DNA from: Capniomyces stellatus
Taxonomy: Eukaryota; Kickxellomycota; Harpellomycetes; Harpellales; Legeriomycetaceae
Assembly (NCBI GenBank): GCA_001661515.1
Contig: LUVW01000023.1
Location: 480,597-544,596, forward strand
Direction of reading: 5' to 3'
Length of the DNA: 64,000 bases
This document shows, piece by piece, positions 1 to 12,177 of the stretch. Made by a program: the position numbers and the translations under genes. A model generated the notes under the pieces. The model was not told the origin of the DNA and searched no databases. It was given only the letters and a program-made list of their open reading frames with translations. Each line of letters opens with the position of its first letter. Position 1 is the stretch's first letter.

Positions 1-1388
1 CAAAACAAAACAAAACAAAAAAAACAAATCAAAAAAAAAAACAAATCAAAAAAAAACAAAACAAAACCAAAACCAAATTCAAAACCAAAACCAAATTTAA
101 TATCAGAATCATAGCTGGAGTTGGAGTTGGAATTGGCCAGGCTGGTGATGGTTAGTTTAATATTTTGGATGATTCAAGATATTTAACAATTGCTTAAACA
201 CTGTTGACAACAAGCGATCGTTTGGTTGTTGACAGATTGATAGTAAATGGAGTCTGGTTTGCTGAAAAGCACAAGAATGTTGAGAATTAGTGTAGATACA
301 GAGATAACTATTGGTTTTTGTGTTTATTGGAAATCAGAGTGGTCTCAATAGTCGGTGTAAGTCTGGGATTTATGTGATGTATATTGGTAGCCATATCAAC
401 GTGGTTGAGTATACATTTGGCCATGACGCTGATCTGGGTCAAATTGTTATGGAATATAGTTTTTCAAACATTCAGTATCAGCAACAGAGTTGAAATGACC
501 AAACTGAAACCGTACAATAGCTAGAAAATAGCTAGAAAGCGACTAGAAAACGACTAGAAAATGACTAGACTATGACCAGGAAATGACACAAGTGACGTGA
601 TTCAACTACTGGTGCAGATACTGAATCGTGCGAGAATAATGCTGTTTTGTGGATATACCGTTACTATCATCCGGTGCAGAGCCCGTATGCTGATCTATGT
701 GTGGGCCAACTGGATATTGAAATCATGGCAGTGCTGATGTGGTTAGGCTGCTGAACAATTGAGGTGCAAATTGAGATCCTTGCGTATCTTATTTGTGTCA
801 GCAGCACAGAAATTGTAACATTGAGCTATCTAGACTATTAAATGGTTTTATCTAACTATTAATCGGTTATATTTGGTTGGTAAAGTGTCAAATTATTGCT
901 TGAGTGGTTGAACAAGGTTGGCCAAATCAGACTTGAATCAATTTAAATGCACGGTAATTAAACAGCTTCTGCTGTAACCATTTCAATATTAGTGATCGGC
1001 ATTCTACCAAACACCGCCACACGCCAGTAGCTAGATTTATACAAAGTGTTAGACCCTTGCATTCTTGTTGTTGTTTGATTAGCAACTTGTTTTCTACGGC
1101 TACAATCTTGAGTATAGAGTAACGTGTCACCAATCCCAATTTGATTATACTACATTAAATTATCAATCGTCAGTCTCAAATCAACCTAAACTGTTGGGCA
1201 AAGTTATTTTTTATTATTTGATTTTTGGGGGGTTTTAAAATCAAGGGTGGTGCTTAGTGAAAGGTAAATATATTTATAGTTTCTATTAAAACTAAACACT
1301 ATTCTAATAAAACGGCGTATCGGTGTTTTAATTCAACTACTTAAACCTTGCGCACTCGCTACCCACTTCCGACAGGCAGTTATTGTTG
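1..1388. other. Gene-poor left edge with A-rich simple repeats
   Basis: The first ~90 bases are CAAAA/AACCAA simple repeat. Around 520-570 there is an imperfect ~10-bp repeat built on GACTAGAAAA. The short open frames here (for example 311-493) have no recognisable domain, no supporting splice sites and ordinary intergenic composition, so I call no gene. Confidence 0.5.
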
Positions 1389-3617
1389 TTAATAGCAGCA
1401 ACAGATTGGAAGCAAGAAAATAATCATCATGACTAACAGTGTTGGGAACAGTCTGAGGATAAATTCCACAATGTCAATTCTTCCCAAGTTGTGGACTTTA
1501 GCGTAAGTGCATAATGCAATTTCAACCACTTTCTTATTTGCTTGCAGGTAATTGTTGAGTGCAAAAATGTTGTTGGTCAACGAAATTGATGTTCCTGAAG
1601 CCATTGTATATGTGTCATAAATACCTATTGTAATATACTTGGAATACTTGCTAGACGCCGTCAAAACCTTGGTTAAATCTCTTTCAAATCGAGCACTGTC
1701 ACTGTTTGCCAGATACAAGGTTATTTTAAGTAACTTATCAATCATGCATTTATTGCCACTTAGCGCACCAGAAACTATTTTTCCAAATGAGATTTTTCCG
1801 TTGGTAGGCATAAAATTTTTTCTACAACCATAGGTTGTGCTAATGGTAGCCTCAAAGTTGTCAATGGCATTCGAAAGCATTGCTAACTGGGCGGCTGTTG
1901 GTTTCGATTTTGCTTGGATTCTTTTGAGTGATAAGTACAGGAAATTGACCATTCCCAGTCTAGCACCTGCATTTTCGTGCATTCCTCTGAACAAATCAGC
2001 TACAAACTTGGCAATAGCCCTTTCGTTTCCACCAAAACTATTAACGTTTTTTGAAATTCTATTCGCCAAAGTTACACTGTTCATTATCTCCGCCCTTCCT
2101 ATTTTTACTTGCTTTGCAAACTCTTTGTTATTTCTGTTTATTTCATTAATTAACACATCAAAGAACTCTTTGATCCTAATTGCACCATATTTAAGTCCAT
2201 TTTGTCCGGCGTTGACGCTTGCTGCCATGAATTTACGGTTCCCATTTCTAGTTCCATCACTTAACTGTTTCAGTGGACCTTTGATGTGATCGAAAAGTAG
2301 CCTGGGTTTTCTATAAAGCGACATTTCCAACTTTGGTACATTTATTTGCAAAAACATCCTATTACTTATTAGTTTTCTTGAGGTGGCTGGACATTTGCAT
2401 CTTTTACAATGTTTATGATGATGACCTCCACCATGACCTCCTCCATGACCTCCTCCATGACCTCCTCCATGACCACCACCATGACCACCTCCATGATTGT
2501 GACCACGGCATGGTTTTGTACAATTCGATTTTGTTGTAGTTCTACATTTGGTGACCTTTTTAGTTGTTGTTTTAGTTTTACATTTTGTAACACCGCTTGT
2601 AACAAAAAGTGTAGTATTTTTTGTTACGGTTTTGATGTTGTTTATAGTTACAGGCTTGGTTTTGGTTTTTGTAGTGGTTGTGGGTGCTGTTTTTGTAGTG
2701 GTGGTGGGTGCTGTTTTTGTAGTGGTGGTGGGTGCTGTTTTTGTTGTGGTTGTGGGTGCTGTTTTAGTGGTGGTTTTGCTTTTTGTGATTTTGCTTGTGA
2801 TGTATTTGGTTTTGCATTTGGTGATGAATTTTGTTTTGGGTTTTGTTACAACCTTGGTCTTTTCTACCGTCACTGGACTAGTTTTGATTGTAGTTGAGGT
2901 GGTTTTTTCAGTAATTCTGGTTGTAAAAGATTTGGTTATATCCACAGTTACAGGCTTGGTTTTGGTTTTTGTTGTGGTTGTTGGTGCTGTTTTAGTAGTA
3001 GTTTTGCTTTCTGTGATTTTGCTTGTGATGTACTCGGTATTGTTTTTAGTAATATATTTTGTTTTCCGTCTAGTCACAAGCTTGGTTAGTGTTTTAGTTC
3101 TGCATCTGGTTACAAACACCGTTTTCTCAAAAGTTACAGGCTTTGTTGATATTTGAGTTTTGGTTGTTGTGGCGCTTTTTGTAACTCGGTTGGTAACAAC
3201 TATGGTATTATCTTTAGTCACAAATTTCGTATTGCTACTGGTTACAGTTACGGTGTTATCTACAGTTACTGGCTTGGTCTTGGTCTTGATCTTGGTTTTG
3301 GTTGAGGTCACACTCTTAGTTACTCCGTTTGTCACAGTTTTTGTAACGTTTTCGGTTATATACTTTGTTTTATGCTTGATTGCAAACTTGGTGATAAATT
3401 TTGTTACAGTTTTGCGTTTTCGATTATGATGGTGATGATGATGATTGTATTTACTAGTATATGCTTCATGTTGCCCATACACTCCACTGTCATCATAGTA
3501 TGCATTGGGTCTTTCAACTTCCAACCAACTAGCTTTGCCAATGTTGTTGATGTCCTGGACATCCCTCCCCTTAACCAACACCAAGAATGTCAGTATTGCT
3601 ATGCTTGCCGCCTTCAT
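1389..3617 (-). CDS. Secreted Thr/Lys-repeat, His/Gly-rich protein, function unknown
   Basis: This is a single uninterrupted 742-residue frame. Residues 1-17 (MKAASIAILTFLVLVKG) look like a signal peptide. A six-His run lies at about 59-64. Residues ~66-365 are a degenerate repeat rich in Thr, Lys and Val, with TK-x-VTK-type units and repeated KTAPTTTT octads. At ~370-395 there are six or more GGGH units followed by HHHKHCKRCKC, a dense potential metal-binding stretch. Residues ~405-715 form a non-repetitive, probably folded domain with scattered Cys. The last ~22 residues are hydrophobic and end in CCCY, so the protein could be membrane-held or a GPI-anchor substrate, although no clear GPI site is visible. 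The Thr content suggests O-glycosylation and a wall or adhesive role; that is inference. I recognise no family. The opposite-strand frames across this gene are shadows of the repeats. Confidence 0.8.
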   Translation of the reverse strand: MKAASIAILTFLVLVKGRDVQDINNIGKASWLEVERPNAYYDDSGVYGQHEAYTSKYNHHHHHHNRKRKTVTKFITKFAIKHKTKYITENVTKTVTNGVTKSVTSTKTKIKTKTKPVTVDNTVTVTSSNTKFVTKDNTIVVTNRVTKSATTTKTQISTKPVTFEKTVFVTRCRTKTLTKLVTRRKTKYITKNNTEYITSKITESKTTTKTAPTTTTKTKTKPVTVDITKSFTTRITEKTTSTTIKTSPVTVEKTKVVTKPKTKFITKCKTKYITSKITKSKTTTKTAPTTTTKTAPTTTTKTAPTTTTKTAPTTTTKTKTKPVTINNIKTVTKNTTLFVTSGVTKCKTKTTTKKVTKCRTTTKSNCTKPCRGHNHGGGHGGGHGGGHGGGHGGGHGGGHHHKHCKRCKCPATSRKLISNRMFLQINVPKLEMSLYRKPRLLFDHIKGPLKQLSDGTRNGNRKFMAASVNAGQNGLKYGAIRIKEFFDVLINEINRNNKEFAKQVKIGRAEIMNSVTLANRISKNVNSFGGNERAIAKFVADLFRGMHENAGARLGMVNFLYLSLKRIQAKSKPTAAQLAMLSNAIDNFEATISTTYGCRKNFMPTNGKISFGKIVSGALSGNKCMIDKLLKITLYLANSDSARFERDLTKVLTASSKYSKYITIGIYDTYTMASGTSISLTNNIFALNNYLQANKKVVEIALCTYAKVHNLGRIDIVEFILRLFPTLLVMMIIFLLPICCCY

Positions 3618-4876
3618 TCTTTTTTGCTGAGTATGTATATAGGCTTGGTATTTTTCTCCCGGCTATCTGAAAAGTGCTGTGTTCCCTGTATGACGATTTA
3701 TTATAAAAATCTATAAAAATTGTATAGCACTTTCTACTATTGTAAACCCCAATGTTTGATATATCGGTACAGCCAAGCTCTATTAATATTGATTGCTTGT
3801 GGAATTAAGTGCAATATTTATGGTTCACTGCAGTAAAAATACCCCAGCTGTAGGTTAGCTTTTATAGATTTTTCCACATGCCTTATTTACCAGAGTTTAC
3901 TTGCCTCATATTAACTTAAAAAAATCAACTCGGATTTAAAGTATTCACGCCGTCACTTTGTATTGGAGCTATTGATTGACGCTATATCTCTCAAATACTC
4001 ATTTTGTACTGTATAATATATCTACTGATATTTGTTTTGATTTATTCTGTTTCTTTCATTGAACTGGAACACTGGCAATTATAACAGTATGCCCATTTCT
4101 TGCTTTATTCATACAATGATTTTTTGATCTAGAGCTTTTCGATTTTATTTTATTACAAGGGTTATCCTTTCTAATTTCATAACTATTTAGTAATTATATA
4201 TCATTGGCAATATTTCTATCTACTGGCCAACTTTTATTGCACTTTTCTTTTTTGGCAATCCTTTTTTACCTGGGTTTGAAGTATAAACTCTCCAATTATT
4301 GGAAGAAGGGGAGCAAATAGATATTAAAGGCTTTTGCATCCGATTTCTTACTATATTTTTTATCTTTCATCTAGAACGTGTATTATTATTATTTTATTGA
4401 AATAGTACGCATACTTTTTGATCGGAATAGTATTCGTATATATATGGAAAGAATGGCACAAAAAAGGTGAAAGTAATCCCTACTATTATATTGATTTTTT
4501 GATATTAATTAATAGTATTTTTTTTTTTTTGCTCAGCTCACACTTTTATTTATTTTTACAGAAAATGTCCTAGCGGGATACATTAGGTAGTAGGATAGTG
4601 TGTATAATTTTATAGCCATACATGCTCCAGTTGTTCATTAACTCGCCAACACATAAACTACCATTGTTTGTTTAGTATGTTGGAATAAGTTATAGTAGTG
4701 TAAGAACTAGTTATGCACTGCATCTGGACTAGTCAAACAGTAATCAAATCTGTTGATCAAGTTACTGCCAATTGAAAATAAAATTACTGTTAATTAAATT
4801 GATTGGTTTTTAGTGTGATTCGAGAACATTTTTACTCACAATAGTCAAGTTAATCATGTCCAGTTTGCACAAAGGC

Positions 4877-4934
4877 AGTTAAAAGTTAAAAGTTAAAAGT
4901 CAAAAGTTAAAAGTTAAAAGTCAAAAGTCAAAAC
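4877..4934. repeat. Heptanucleotide AGTTAAA/AGTCAAA tandem repeat
   Basis: Units of AGTTAAA and AGTCAAA alternate for about eight copies in intergenic DNA. Confidence 0.75.
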
Positions 4935-5303
4935 ACTTAAGTATTAAATTAGTCTATTGACAGCCAACAAAATAGATATCTAGATTAACCTAGATGCCCA
5001 TAGTCCAATATTTTGTCAAACTTTTACAGGGGTGAAAGGCTTAGTTGACATTAATGAGCAGAGTACCTGCCAAGTCAAGAAACAAAAAGATCAAAAAGAA
5101 CAAAAACCAAAAGTCAATAACTACTATTAACAGTTTTAGTGTTAAAAAACAAGTGTTCAAAGTTGTAATGGGATAATCCATCTTTTAATTAATTTGATAT
5201 TTATAAACTAAATTTTGATCGTATTATGAATTTACTAAATATCAAAAATTGTCTTGCTGACTTATTTACACTATTGCCACACACCACTTGTACTTTGTTT
5301 CAT

Positions 5304-5414
5304 TACCTTAACCATTGCCTTAACCGTCACCTTAACCGTCACCTTAACCATCACTTTAACCATCACTTTAACCATCACTTTAACCATCACTTTAACCATC
5401 ACCTTAACCACTTT
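5304..5414. repeat. 12-bp minisatellite (CTTTAACCATCA)
   Basis: About nine copies of a 12-bp unit, with early copies reading CCTTAACCGTCA and later ones CTTTAACCATCA. Because 12 is divisible by 3, two frames stay open across it and give spurious repetitive ORFs. Confidence 0.85.
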
Positions 5415-6536
5415 TACTGTATTGTTTTTGTCAAAGTTGAATGTAGTAAATTCAAATTGCTTTTTTTCTTTTTTTTTTCCTGGTACAAATAACCAAAATC
5501 AAGATTTAGAACTTAACCCTTTGGGTCAGGGGTCCACCCAAACAAATATTAGTGCTTTTGTTCGATTTACCACTAACTGAAGACTATCAGTTTTCTAACA
5601 ATGGCAACGCAAAGCTGATGTTCATTAGTTATTTTTTTTTTATTGTTTCCTTGGCTCGCTACTGATTTGGCCATTAATATAAACAGGACATGTTTGGAAG
5701 ATATTAAAATACAATCAATACGATTAGTTTGAATTTAAGCAACGCCATTAGGAATATTTATTTATCGAGTAACTTTTACCATTTAATGTTTGTTTATTTA
5801 CTTTGTACAAGGCGAGTTAAAGTGCAAAATTTGGTGTTTTTCTCTTTTTTCAAACCAAACTATTGGCTGTTAATTAGTAAACACCGTAAAGTTAACATTG
5901 TTGGTTTTTTTTTATGTTTTGTAAACATCACAATTTTTTAAACCAATGTTTATTATATTTTGACTTTGAATTTGGATTATACCAGCTTAATGCGATTCCA
6001 ATTAGCACGTTTTTTTTTTTACCAAATGAATCATTATGCTCTAAACTAAGCCAAACCAAAACCCTATTTCGGAATAATCAAAAGCACCCCAACGCTAAAG
6101 TTTTTTTTATTATCGAACTTTGATATTAAAGTTTTGACTAGCAGAGCAAATTCGGTATTGTCAGCTTAAACAAGTAAAACATAGCAAAAAGTAAAATAAG
6201 AAATCATTCCTACATTTTATAAAAAACAACTCGCTTACTAGCTTATCTTTATACAAAAAAAACAGATACCGTACGTCAGATTAACAGTCAACTAAACATT
6301 GATCGCACCGAATATTATTCATTCAGAATTGTGCAACGTAGACATACCGCAGCTTATTTTATCTAACCCGACTTGTACTATCATCATTTAGAGAGTTCAG
6401 AATAAAGAGGCTGTACAACTAGAACAGTTTTAGATTGTGAAAATGGGCGGTAAGATTATTATGATACTCATAGGCATTCTTGTATTTATGAGTAGTGTGC
6501 TTTAGCTACGAAAATGGTTAATAATATACATGCAGT

Positions 6537-9159
6537 ATTAATTTAACGAGATTGACCCAGACTATTTGTAAAAACAAATTTGTTAATTATATATACGATT
6601 TAGGGTCTAACTTGATCGATAGTAGTGGGGTTTTGAATGGGGATCTAGAACCCAAGAGGTACATAGATGTAGGCATAAATCAACAATTTGGCTGGAATGA
6701 GGGGGCCAACACCGAGGACTCTGATGTACCAAAGTCATCCAAACTATCAAAAGTTGAATTGTTTATGATCAACACTTTAAAAATAATACTTGGTTCATGC
6801 GTGCTGCTAATTCCAGCGTTTATAATAATTTTATGCTATCCCACAGTTGATTTTTCTTTGGAAATTGGAGCTGAAAACCCTAATTATAGCAAACTTTCAT
6901 TCTTGCAATCTTTGGGTGCGTTGTCGGTGATGTGCTCCTTGCTTTTCCTCATCTGGTGTGTGATTCAGCCAATCTTGCTTAAGCTTCCTACTCTTGTTAT
7001 GTATGGTATCAAAAGGCTGAAAATAAAAAACCAATCAACTTTGGTCTATTATATTGAGGTGAGGTCTTATTATATAAAACATTTAACCCTTTTTTTTAAA
7101 AAAAAAAAAAAAGAGCAAAAGCAAAAGCAGTATGCTGTGGTTTGTTTATAACAAAAAAAAATAGACGCGACACATTACAACAGATTTGGCATGGATTTGA
7201 TATCATTCATAACAGAATTTTTTGTGTAAATATATTATATCATAGTTCTACAAAGTGATAGAGCCAGAGCTATGCCGCGTAATTATCAGCTTCATATCTG
7301 TGATTCTGTGGACAATTCTTTTTTTTAACAGCAGTGTTACAATGTTTGCGAACAAGAATGAAAGATTGATTTGGAGCGATTACTTTTACGATGGCTTGAT
7401 TACAATATTTTTTGCAACTGTTATTTTACTAATAGGTAAGTTGTGAGTTGAGAATAGACACATATTAGTATAAACATATAACATAACATAGCATAACATA
7501 ACATAACATAACATAGCATAACATAACATAACATAACATAACATAACATAACATATTTGTATTTGCATACTTTGTTATTAGAGGAAATTGTAATGAAAAA
7601 ACTAGGCAAGTGGAATCCCTAGTTGGTTATGATTTATTTAAAATTATTGATACGCTTATATGAAAAATCGAATCGGCAGTAAACTATTACATTTAAAAGT
7701 AACTAGTATCTTATTAAAATTTAGCAATGTTTTTTATTTATTTTTTGCTATTCAAATATAGCCGAGGCGTATAATAGTTCCGAGTATAACGATAGAACAG
7801 AACACCAAGAAAAACTGACAAGTGTAATCCACGAACTAGAGGCATCCATGCAAGCAAATTCCGACAATTTGTCTGCTGTCTCAATAGGCGCAACAATTAA
7901 CACTACACACCCAAACAAAAGCGCAAACCATTTTATAGATGAAAGTTTGCTAAATTCAATGAACCAGTCAGAAATAAGCAAAAGAGCAGATCTGCTGTTT
8001 AGGCAGATGTTGAAGAATAAGTCCCGTGACTATCTAATACTCGAGGACTTTGAGCCACACTTTGATGGGTTGGAAAAGTCGGTTGAGGCGTTTGATATTT
8101 TTGATCCACAAAAAAACGGAAATATATCCAAGGCCGAGTTTGTAGAGGTGTTCCATTTCTGCTATGCAGAAAATAGGCTGTTGGGTAGAGTGCTGGTTGA
8201 TATGTCCGAGGTTTTAGAAAGACTGCACAAATTTCTTACAGCGATTTGCATGCTAATAATACTGATTGTGAGCTTGATGATCCTTTCATTTGAGCCGTTA
8301 AAGAACCTATCAGGCTTGGCGACATTGGTTATTGCGTGGAGTTTTGTTTTTGGAAACTCTTGTAAAGTGGCATTTGATTGTTTTATATTTCTTTTCATGA
8401 ACCATCCGTACGATGTAGGAGATAAGATAGGTGTAGATGGTCAAAATATGTCGGTTATAAAAATCCGGCTACTGTCGACAGTTTTCGAAACAAGCACAAG
8501 TCAGATCCTTAACATTCCCAATTCAGTGCTGATGACAAAAAGTATCATCAACTACAGGTTATCAAGAAATCAATGGAAGGCTATAGGTAATTCATTCAAA
8601 GTATTTTATTGTATCGTTTATGTGGTTTACGATTACTACTGATGCAGCTATAATACAAAATGGACTGAACCAGATCTGTCAAATCTGTCAAATTAAATTT
8701 GAACTGCGTGAAATGTGATTGATAGAAATCGGAGTGGATTTTAATACACCAGAAGAAAAGATAAACGAACTATACGATCGAATGGATAAATTTGTAAAAA
8801 AGAATATGTTGGATTTTAAACCGGAGGTTCGAATAAGATTCAGGGAAATGGAAAAATGCTCCTTACTCAAAATATGGTTTATATTTACGTTCAGAACAAA
8901 TTGGCAGCACTCCAAGAACAAATGGAGGGTTAGCAACAAGTTTTTTTCCCAACTAAGGAAGGAAATGATAGATTTAGGGATGACATACTCGACAGAACTA
9001 CACAATGTTAATTTGATAAAATCAGTGGTTTTCCAAGATGATAATATAAAGGATGAGGACGTTAAAAGCGAATATGAGGAGAAACCTTATAGCAGAGACA
9101 GCGAGGATGCTTTTGTAGGCTCAATGATGGAGGATATTGTTGAGGACACCAAGGAGTAG
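6537..9159 (+). CDS. MscS-family mechanosensitive ion channel with EF-hand (Msy1/Msy2 type)
   Basis: Fungal channels of this family sit in the ER or cell membranes and release Ca2+ or ions under osmotic stress. Exons in phase are 6537-7058, 7246-7435, 7762-8586 and 8726-9159. The true start lies in an upstream exon I could not fix: the frame is open back to ~6525 with no ATG, and an ATG at 6443 followed at once by GTAAGA may belong to it. The protein has two helices in the first exon, two in the second and two more before the pore-like region. The EF-hand is DIFDPQKNGNISKAEF. The MscS beta domain runs from FMNHPYDVGDKIGV to ILNIPNSVL and continues across the last splice into VDFNTP. The C-terminus is acidic. 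The second intron carries an ACATA microsatellite. The family call is firm; the N-terminus is incomplete. Confidence 0.85.
7468..7554. repeat. (ACATA)n pentanucleotide microsatellite in an intron
   Basis: About 17 near-perfect ACATA units with occasional GCATA, lying wholly inside the second intron of the mechanosensitive channel gene. Confidence 0.9.
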
Positions 9160-9730
9160 GTACGATTTTCACAAATGGGATCGATGGTCGGAGAAATATG
9201 GCGTTGTATCCGCCCACAATTCACAGCAAGTTTGGCGATATGATGGGAATGCGGACAATTCACAACTGGTGATGGACTATTTTTTCGTGATTATTTTTTT
9301 GTTGAAAATTCCACTTTATTTTATTGACACATTGACACATTACTATATACATTTTTTTTATTATTGAAATTATATACATTTTGTTTTTATTTATTTTTAT
9401 TGGTATTTTTAAATTTTTCATATTTTGAGAGCTACATTATTTTTTATTAAAAATAAATTGAAAACCAGATTTTAACAACTCTTGTATCTTAAAAAGGCGG
9501 TTTATAAAACCCAATGAATATTTAACAGACAGTTAGTAAGATTGTAGACCGGGAATGGGGGTTGACTTGGTTTGATTAGAATAGAATAAATCGAGTATTG
9601 TTAGGATATAAAATAACGCAAAGTGAAATATAATAGATGAGGCGGTGCGAGGATATACAATACCGAACTGAGAAAATATAAAGGCAGAGTAGAGAGAAAA
9701 CGAAGAACAAATAGTGAATTGGCGCAGACA
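9160..9730. other. Intergenic gap between channel and COG3
   Basis: A/T-rich DNA of ~570 bp with no supported gene. The stretch from ~9540 becomes purine-rich, like the start of the COG3 gene that follows. Confidence 0.5.
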
Positions 9731-12169
9731 ATGGCAATGTTCGAAGATTGGGAAAGGCAAACAGTTTTGGATGAGGTTTTGAGGGAAAGCGTTTTAAAAG
9801 TTCAGGAGAGGAATTTAGCGCTGGGTCCAGAAATAGTAAGGGGAAAAAAAACAATAGTTGTGTAGCTCTTTGAAGAGAGGCGATAGATGGGTGAACAAGT
9901 GAACGCATTAAAATAAAAATAAAAATAAAAAAGTTCAAAGAAAAGTATAAAATAAGAAATAAACCTATAAAAATAAAATTGTAGATGTTCCAAGCAAGCA
10001 AAGTAAAAAAAGAGCTAGGAAACGAAAAACAAGAGGAAGGGAGTGGGTATAGGAAAGGAAGGGAAGATGAGGAAAGGGGAGAAGTAAAGGGAGAAGTAAA
10101 GGGAGAGGGGGGAGGAGAGGGAAAGATAAAAAAGGCAGAGGAATACATTTATGAAACGAATATTACAAGGGAAAGGGCAAAGATAGAAACTACGCATCAG
10201 TTTTTGGAATGGTTTGAAAGGCTGGAAGCGGACTTGACTTTGGAGCAGTTTAAAGAGGTACAGCAGCTGAGTGGGGAGTTGGAGGAGAAAAGAGATGTTT
10301 GTGCAGAGATGCTGAAGCTTCTAGAGGGAACGAGTGGTAGTTTGAAGGAGATGAAGAAGGAATTTGAGGCAACAAATGCGTACAAAAGAGAGTTTGAAGA
10401 CAATTTCTATTACCAACAGCTGATGGTGGTAAGTATTTAGAAGAATGAGTAAATAAAGAAAATAGTAACAGTAGAAAGTAAAGAAAATAGTAATAGTAAA
10501 AAGTAAAAAGTAAAGAAAATAATAACGAGTGAGTAAAACTATAAACTGTAGAAGGAAAAGGAAAAGACTTTAGGAGAACTTAAAGAAGGGCTGTTTGTTT
10601 ATAACAGGCTGGAAAGAATAATAAAGCTGTTTAATTCGCCAGGAGACAGAGTGTGTGAAGATGAAAAGTTTATTTACAACTTGAAAGTGACAGATAGCTG
10701 CATTGAGTACTTGGAGAAGCACCGTTACGCAAGAGACGCTGAGCTATATTTGATGAGATACCAAACGTGCAGATCAAGGGCAATCACGCTGATGCGAATA
10801 TATTTTGTTTGGAAACTGAAGGAAATAACCAACACGGCAAGTAGCGTTTTGGAAACCAATGTTAGAAGATTGGAGACGGAAAACAAAAAAGTTTACAAAG
10901 GAGGTGAAAATAGTGAAAATGGTGAAAACGATGTTGCAGGAGATAAAAATGGTCAAGATGAGAATTATGCTGAAGGTGATAAAAATGGTCAAGATAAAGA
11001 AAACATAGATTCAATTATTCATGGTCAGTTTTTGACAGTATCAAAGCAGCTGAGGCCATTTGTTGCAGAAATTGAGGGGCGGCTGGAGACAATGGTTGAA
11101 GCACAATCGTGTTTGAAATCAATGTATAGTTCTTATTTTGGATTCAGAAAACAGGTGATGAAAAGCCACGTGACTTTGGAGCTATTAAGGATCAAAAACC
11201 AGGTAGAAAAGGACAGCAGTAACAGCAATGACGCTAGTAAGCAGTCTGTTGATGTTTTACGGGAGTGGTGTTCGTTTGTTGTAGGTTGCTGCTCAGACGA
11301 GTATCTACTTTTTACTATGTTTTTCAGTCCACTCCAAGCTGCCAATCCGCCATTGACAATGCATTTAGAGATGATTCTGGCTCTTCTTTATGATAAGGCC
11401 AGGCCAATAATCATCTCGGAGCAAAAAGTAGAAACCCTGGCTGAGTTATGCTTGGCTCTCCAGTCGTTTGGGTGGGCAAACTCTGGCTCTGCCGAAATCA
11501 GCAGATCAACTTTCAGCACTGTAGACATTGGTCCCTCGTTCAGCGGTTCTGATTTTGCCGCTGACGACTTGACGTTTGACTTCTGTGTCATGATATTTTA
11601 CCTCACCATTGACCGGCTACTCGAAGATTGCCTGAATCGTTTGGTTTTCAGAGCCCAAGCATTTATTGACATGCATATAAGAAACTACAACCTAACTGAT
11701 TCTGACTTGCTCAATATTAAAGGTAAATCCCTTTTTTTTTTCACTGTTGATTTTTTCACCGTTGATTTTTTTTTTATTGTTGATTTTCTTATTGTTATTT
11801 ACGTTGTCAATCTATTCAACTCTACTAATTCCAATGATTCTATTAATTCCAATGGTTTTACTAATTCCATCAACTCTAATAACCATTTTGGTAATTATAT
11901 CTATAGACTCCTATCCAGACGCGTCTGAACCAGATATTGTCTGCCAATACGAGTATCCGCCTATTAAAAGCACAAAGTGCTTGCTTGACTGTATCAGAGT
12001 GTGTGTAAACGAACAGCTGTTTGCTGGTCTAGCTCAGGAATCAATCAATGCCTGCAGACAGAACATCTCTGTTAAGGCTGCCAAACAAATTAGCGATAAA
12101 TTTGGCCCCCTGTCGCAGGCTCATAACTTTGTTCGACACAACATAAGCATGCTCGACTTAATCTCCTGA
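9731..12169 (+). CDS. COG3: Conserved oligomeric Golgi complex subunit 3
   Basis: COG3 (yeast Sec34) is a lobe A subunit of the COG tethering complex, which acts in retrograde vesicle traffic within the Golgi. Exons are 9731-9838, 9985-10428, 10552-11722 and 11907-12169, all in phase, giving 661 residues, shorter than the human protein (~830). The family match is clear in TTHQFLEWFERLEADL, in the following coiled coil, and in LKVTDSCIEYLEKHRYARDA with YLMRYQTCRSRA. An N-terminal stretch after the first exon is a low-complexity Lys/Glu/Gly segment (KGEVKGEGGGEGK), and a GENDVAGDKNGQDEN-like insertion lies mid-protein; both are species-specific. The first half is strongly purine-rich on the sense strand and the last third is not. 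It ends 8 bp from the stop of the convergent Gemin2 gene. Confidence 0.9.
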
Positions 12170-12177
12170 TCTGTGTA

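Larger units (their letters stand above)
3618..6440. other. Long intergenic region, no supported gene
   Basis: About 2.8 kb of A/T-rich DNA separates the secreted protein from the channel gene. It holds two tandem repeats (listed separately) and many T runs. Short open frames such as 5729-5941 are T-tract driven and show no domain. Confidence 0.5.

Noticed and set aside
2333..3716. Several long plus-strand frames opposite the secreted repeat protein
   Set aside because: They are Val/Phe/Cys-rich reverse reading of the Thr/Lys repeats; the minus frame has the signal peptide and a single full-length start.
5304..5414. Regular repeats resembling a small CRISPR array
   Set aside because: Units are 12 bp and directly adjacent, with no spacers; the genome is eukaryotic.
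9576..10197. Long minus-strand Phe/Pro/Ser-rich frames
   Set aside because: Antisense shadow of the purine-rich 5' half of COG3.
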